Positions 61,996 to 64,000 of a stretch of 64,000 nt of DNA are shown here, in pieces. Both the position numbers and the translations under genes were made by a program. Every line of letters starts with the position of its first letter. Positions within the stretch are counted from its first letter, which is position 1. The notes beneath the pieces were generated by a model, which was not told the DNA's origin, ran no database searches, and saw only the letters and a list, made by a program, of their open reading frames with translations. The DNA comes from Algoriphagus sp. (GTDB taxonomy: Bacteria > Bacteroidota > Bacteroidia > Cytophagales > Cyclobacteriaceae), in NCBI RefSeq assembly GCF_030694375.1, contig NZ_JAUXYL010000007.1, positions 62,001-126,000 on the forward strand. Reading direction: 5' to 3'.

Positions 61996-62152
61996 CCTAT
62001 CCTGCCCTATCATGTAAAAACCTCTAAAAATCAGCATTTTAATACAGGACAGTACAGGATACCTTACCCTAAAAAATCCTCAGCCAAAAACAATCCAAAA
62101 CTAAAAATAACCAGTACTATTACATCCACTACAAGCAGGATAGCACAGGATA
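61996..62152. promoter_or_regulatory. Three tandem-like sites GGAYAGnnCAGGATA upstream of susC
   Basis: Sites at 61996-62014 (CCTATCCTGCCCTATCATG), 62043-62062 (TACAGGACAGTACAGGATAC) and 62136-62157 (CAGGATAGCACAGGATAGTA) contain paired CAGGA-type half-sites 10 bp apart. The first is in opposite orientation. They flank the presumed susC promoter and could bind a transcription factor. Confidence 0.65.
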
Positions 62153-62297
62153 GTATCAGCCTTTATTATAGATATAAGAATACTTGAACCAACATTAATT
62201 TGATCTTTATTTATACTATTTAAGTGTTAGGATACTTTATACTTATTGAAATTCCCCGTCTTTCTGCTTATACTTAACACCAAATGCAATCCTACCT

Positions 62298-64000
62298 ATG
62301 ATCAACCCAAAAATCACCCAAGCCTCCGTTCTTTTTTTAATTTTTCTGCTGATTTTTTCCTCTTGTTCCCAGGATAAAACCCTCGAGCTCCGCAAAAATT
62401 CACGAATCACCCTGCTAGGAAACAACCTTGGCTCTCGGATGATGGACTATGGGCTTTTCGAGACCGAAATGCACCTCCGATATCCTGACAGTACACTATT
62501 CATCCGGAATCTAAGTGACCCGGGTGACACACCGGGATTCAGGCCTCGATCAGGAACAAATGACCCTTGGGCTTTTCCAGGAGCCGAAGATTTTCAGACA
62601 GAATATGCCACCAAATCAGGAAGTGAAGGATTTTTGGAAAAGCCCGACCAATGGCTTACCAGGTTACAAGCTGATATTGTGATAGGATTTTTTGGTTTTA
62701 ATGAGTCTTTTCAGGGTAAAGAAGGACTTGAGAATTTCAAAGCAGAATTGGAAGCCTGGATTCTTCATTCAAAAGCCCAACAATACAATGGCAAAACAAC
62801 TCCTCAACTCGCCTTGGTTTCCCCCATTGCTTTTGAAGATATCTCAGCGATAAAGGACGTCCCTAACGGAAAAAAAGAGAACGAAAATCTGAAGCTTTAT
62901 ACTGAGGCAATGAAAGACGTGGCGACAAAGCATGAATTGCTTTTCGTCGATGCCTTTAGCCCAAGTCAGAAATGGTACAAGGAATCGGAAGCGCCCCTGA
63001 CCATAGATGGCTCACAACTAAACGAGAGAGGCTATGCAAAATTGGCTGTCTTATTGGCTGACAAACTTTTCGGAAAGGAAAACCACAAAGCCGAAGCAAA
63101 TCGGGAACTGATCCATCAGGCCGTGATGGAAAAAAATTGGATGTGGACCAATGACTACAAAATCCCGAACGGAGTCCATGTCTTTGGGCGTCGATACGAT
63201 CCCTTTGGTCCTGATAATTATCCTTTTGAGTTGGAAAAAATCCGTCAGATGACTGCCATTCGGGATACGGCTATTTGGGAAGCCTCAATTGGTAAAGTGA
63301 AGGATTTAGTCGCCGCAGATGCCAATACACGAAGCCTACCGGATGTCAAAACCAATTACAATCCCCAAGCCAATGGTAGCCTGGATTACAAATACGGAGA
63401 AGATGCGCTGAAAACACTCAAAGTCCCAGATGGCTACAAAATCGAACTTTTCGCCTCTGAGGATGAATTCCCTGATCTTGCCAATCCCGTTCAGCTCTCC
63501 TTTGACAATAAAGGGAGGCTTTGGGTGGCCACCATGCCAAGTTATCCGCACTACAAACCTGGAGACCCGAGACCAAAGGATAAGCTGATTATTCTTGAAG
63601 ATACTGATGGCGATGGAAAAGCCGACAAGCAAACCACTTTCGCAGACAACCTGCACATCCCCGTAGGCTTCGAGATCGCACCGGAAGGGGTTTACGTTTC
63701 GCAGGGAAACAATCTGATCATCCTGATTGATGAAAACGGAGACGACAAGGCTGATCGAAAAGAAATCCTGCTCAGCGGATTTGATGACCATGACACCCAC
63801 CACGCGATTTCGGCATTCACTACGGACGAATCCGGAGCGATTTACATGGCAGAAGGCGTTTTCCTCCACACTAATGTGGAAACTTCCTATGGGCCTGTTC
63901 GGGCTTCCAATGGGGGATTTTACCGATTTGAACCCAAACGGCACAAGCTGGAACGAGTGAATCAAGTGAACATCCCCAATCCTTGGGGGATTGCTTTTGA
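62298..64000 (+). CDS. SGNH-hydrolase-like / propeller dehydrogenase fusion lipoprotein, 3'-truncated
   Basis: From the ATG at 62298 a single open frame runs 567 codons to the right edge. The lipobox is LIFSSC with Cys23. The first 260 residues look like an SGNH-type hydrolase: ITLLGNNLGSRMMDYG, GFFGFNESFQGKEGLENF, and LTIDGSQLNERGYAKLA. The rest starts a propeller of the membrane-bound dehydrogenase type, with LKVPDGYKIELFASEDEFPDL, QLSFDNKGRLWVATMPSYPHY, LIILEDTDGDGKADKQTTFADNLHIPVGFEIAPEGVYVSQG and FDDHDTHHAISAF. The remainder, probably ending in HEAT repeats and cytochrome c, lies outside. It is divergent from susC. Confidence 0.85.
   Translation, partial: MINPKITQASVLFLIFLLIFSSCSQDKTLELRKNSRITLLGNNLGSRMMDYGLFETEMHLRYPDSTLFIRNLSDPGDTPGFRPRSGTNDPWAFPGAEDFQTEYATKSGSEGFLEKPDQWLTRLQADIVIGFFGFNESFQGKEGLENFKAELEAWILHSKAQQYNGKTTPQLALVSPIAFEDISAIKDVPNGKKENENLKLYTEAMKDVATKHELLFVDAFSPSQKWYKESEAPLTIDGSQLNERGYAKLAVLLADKLFGKENHKAEANRELIHQAVMEKNWMWTNDYKIPNGVHVFGRRYDPFGPDNYPFELEKIRQMTAIRDTAIWEASIGKVKDLVAADANTRSLPDVKTNYNPQANGSLDYKYGEDALKTLKVPDGYKIELFASEDEFPDLANPVQLSFDNKGRLWVATMPSYPHYKPGDPRPKDKLIILEDTDGDGKADKQTTFADNLHIPVGFEIAPEGVYVSQGNNLIILIDENGDDKADRKEILLSGFDDHDTHHAISAFTTDESGAIYMAEGVFLHTNVETSYGPVRASNGGFYRFEPKRHKLERVNQVNIPNPWGIAF

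Noticed and set aside
63336..63965. 209-codon minus-strand open frame at the right edge
   Set aside because: The plus-strand frame from 62298 is uninterrupted, with clear lipoprotein and propeller motifs; the antisense frame has none.

Overview
The window reads as a chromosomal segment of a Bacteroidota bacterium, most like the Cyclobacteriaceae (an Algoriphagus-like organism). The evidence is a SusC/SusD pair, many lipoproteins with a bare LxxSC-type lipobox, promoters of the TTG-N19-21-TAnnTTTG type, tandem DUF4221-like lipoproteins, and long protein-coding tracts with few ribosome-binding sites. No rRNA, CRISPR array, prophage or insertion sequence was seen. Taxonomy is inferred from gene content only.

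Layout. 1-18.6 kb is housekeeping: a partial SbtA-like transporter, fabD, folK, sppA, a flavin reductase, a secreted endonuclease/exonuclease/phosphatase-fold enzyme, pgk, sua5, a TPR lipoprotein, and a compact minus-strand run comEC - enoyl-CoA hydratase - recQ - hypothetical - Nudix - thioesterase, followed by a GNAT/phoH pair and a SAM hydrolase/monooxygenase pair. A tRNA-Leu(CAA) sits at 18.7 kb. 18.8-29.5 kb is accessory: an AAA/DUF4143 ATPase with a 23-bp perfect inverted repeat in front of it, a myo-inositol oxygenase with a Na+ symporter, three toxin-antitoxin loci (YefM-YoeB, a ParE-type pair, and a VapBC pair whose toxin has an in-frame stop), and the conserved YbbP/YbbA/TesA cluster.

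29.5-42 kb carries a GMC oxidoreductase with its Tat-exported small subunit, a DUF6340-like lipoprotein, three overlapping paralogous propeller-like lipoproteins, an 836-residue BNR-repeat protein, a Qnr-like pentapeptide-repeat protein and two membrane proteins. 42-46.2 kb holds a PNP-oxidase-fold protein, a proline-iminopeptidase-like lipoprotein, and a DUF6973-like lipoprotein overlapping a small lipoprotein gene. 46.4-64 kb is carbohydrate catabolism: Gfo/Idh/MocA oxidoreductase, TIM-barrel isomerase, cupin isomerase, DUF4432 epimerase, subtilase, DUF1080 hydrolase, a propeller/cytochrome c dehydrogenase, SusD, SusC, and a truncated SGNH-propeller fusion running off the right edge.

The strongest unusual signal is at 46126-46192. 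An 11-copy TTTGG pentanucleotide tract lies between the only plausible ATG and the signal peptide of the DUF6973-like lipoprotein. As sequenced, the gene is out of frame and stops after 25 codons; losing one unit restores a complete lipoprotein. This is a contingency (phase-variable) locus. A second theme is a possible oxidative route for sugars (GMC, Gfo/Idh, DUF1080, cytochrome-linked propeller proteins), with a repeated GGAYAG-NN-CAGGATA element in front of susC that may also occur near other genes of the region.
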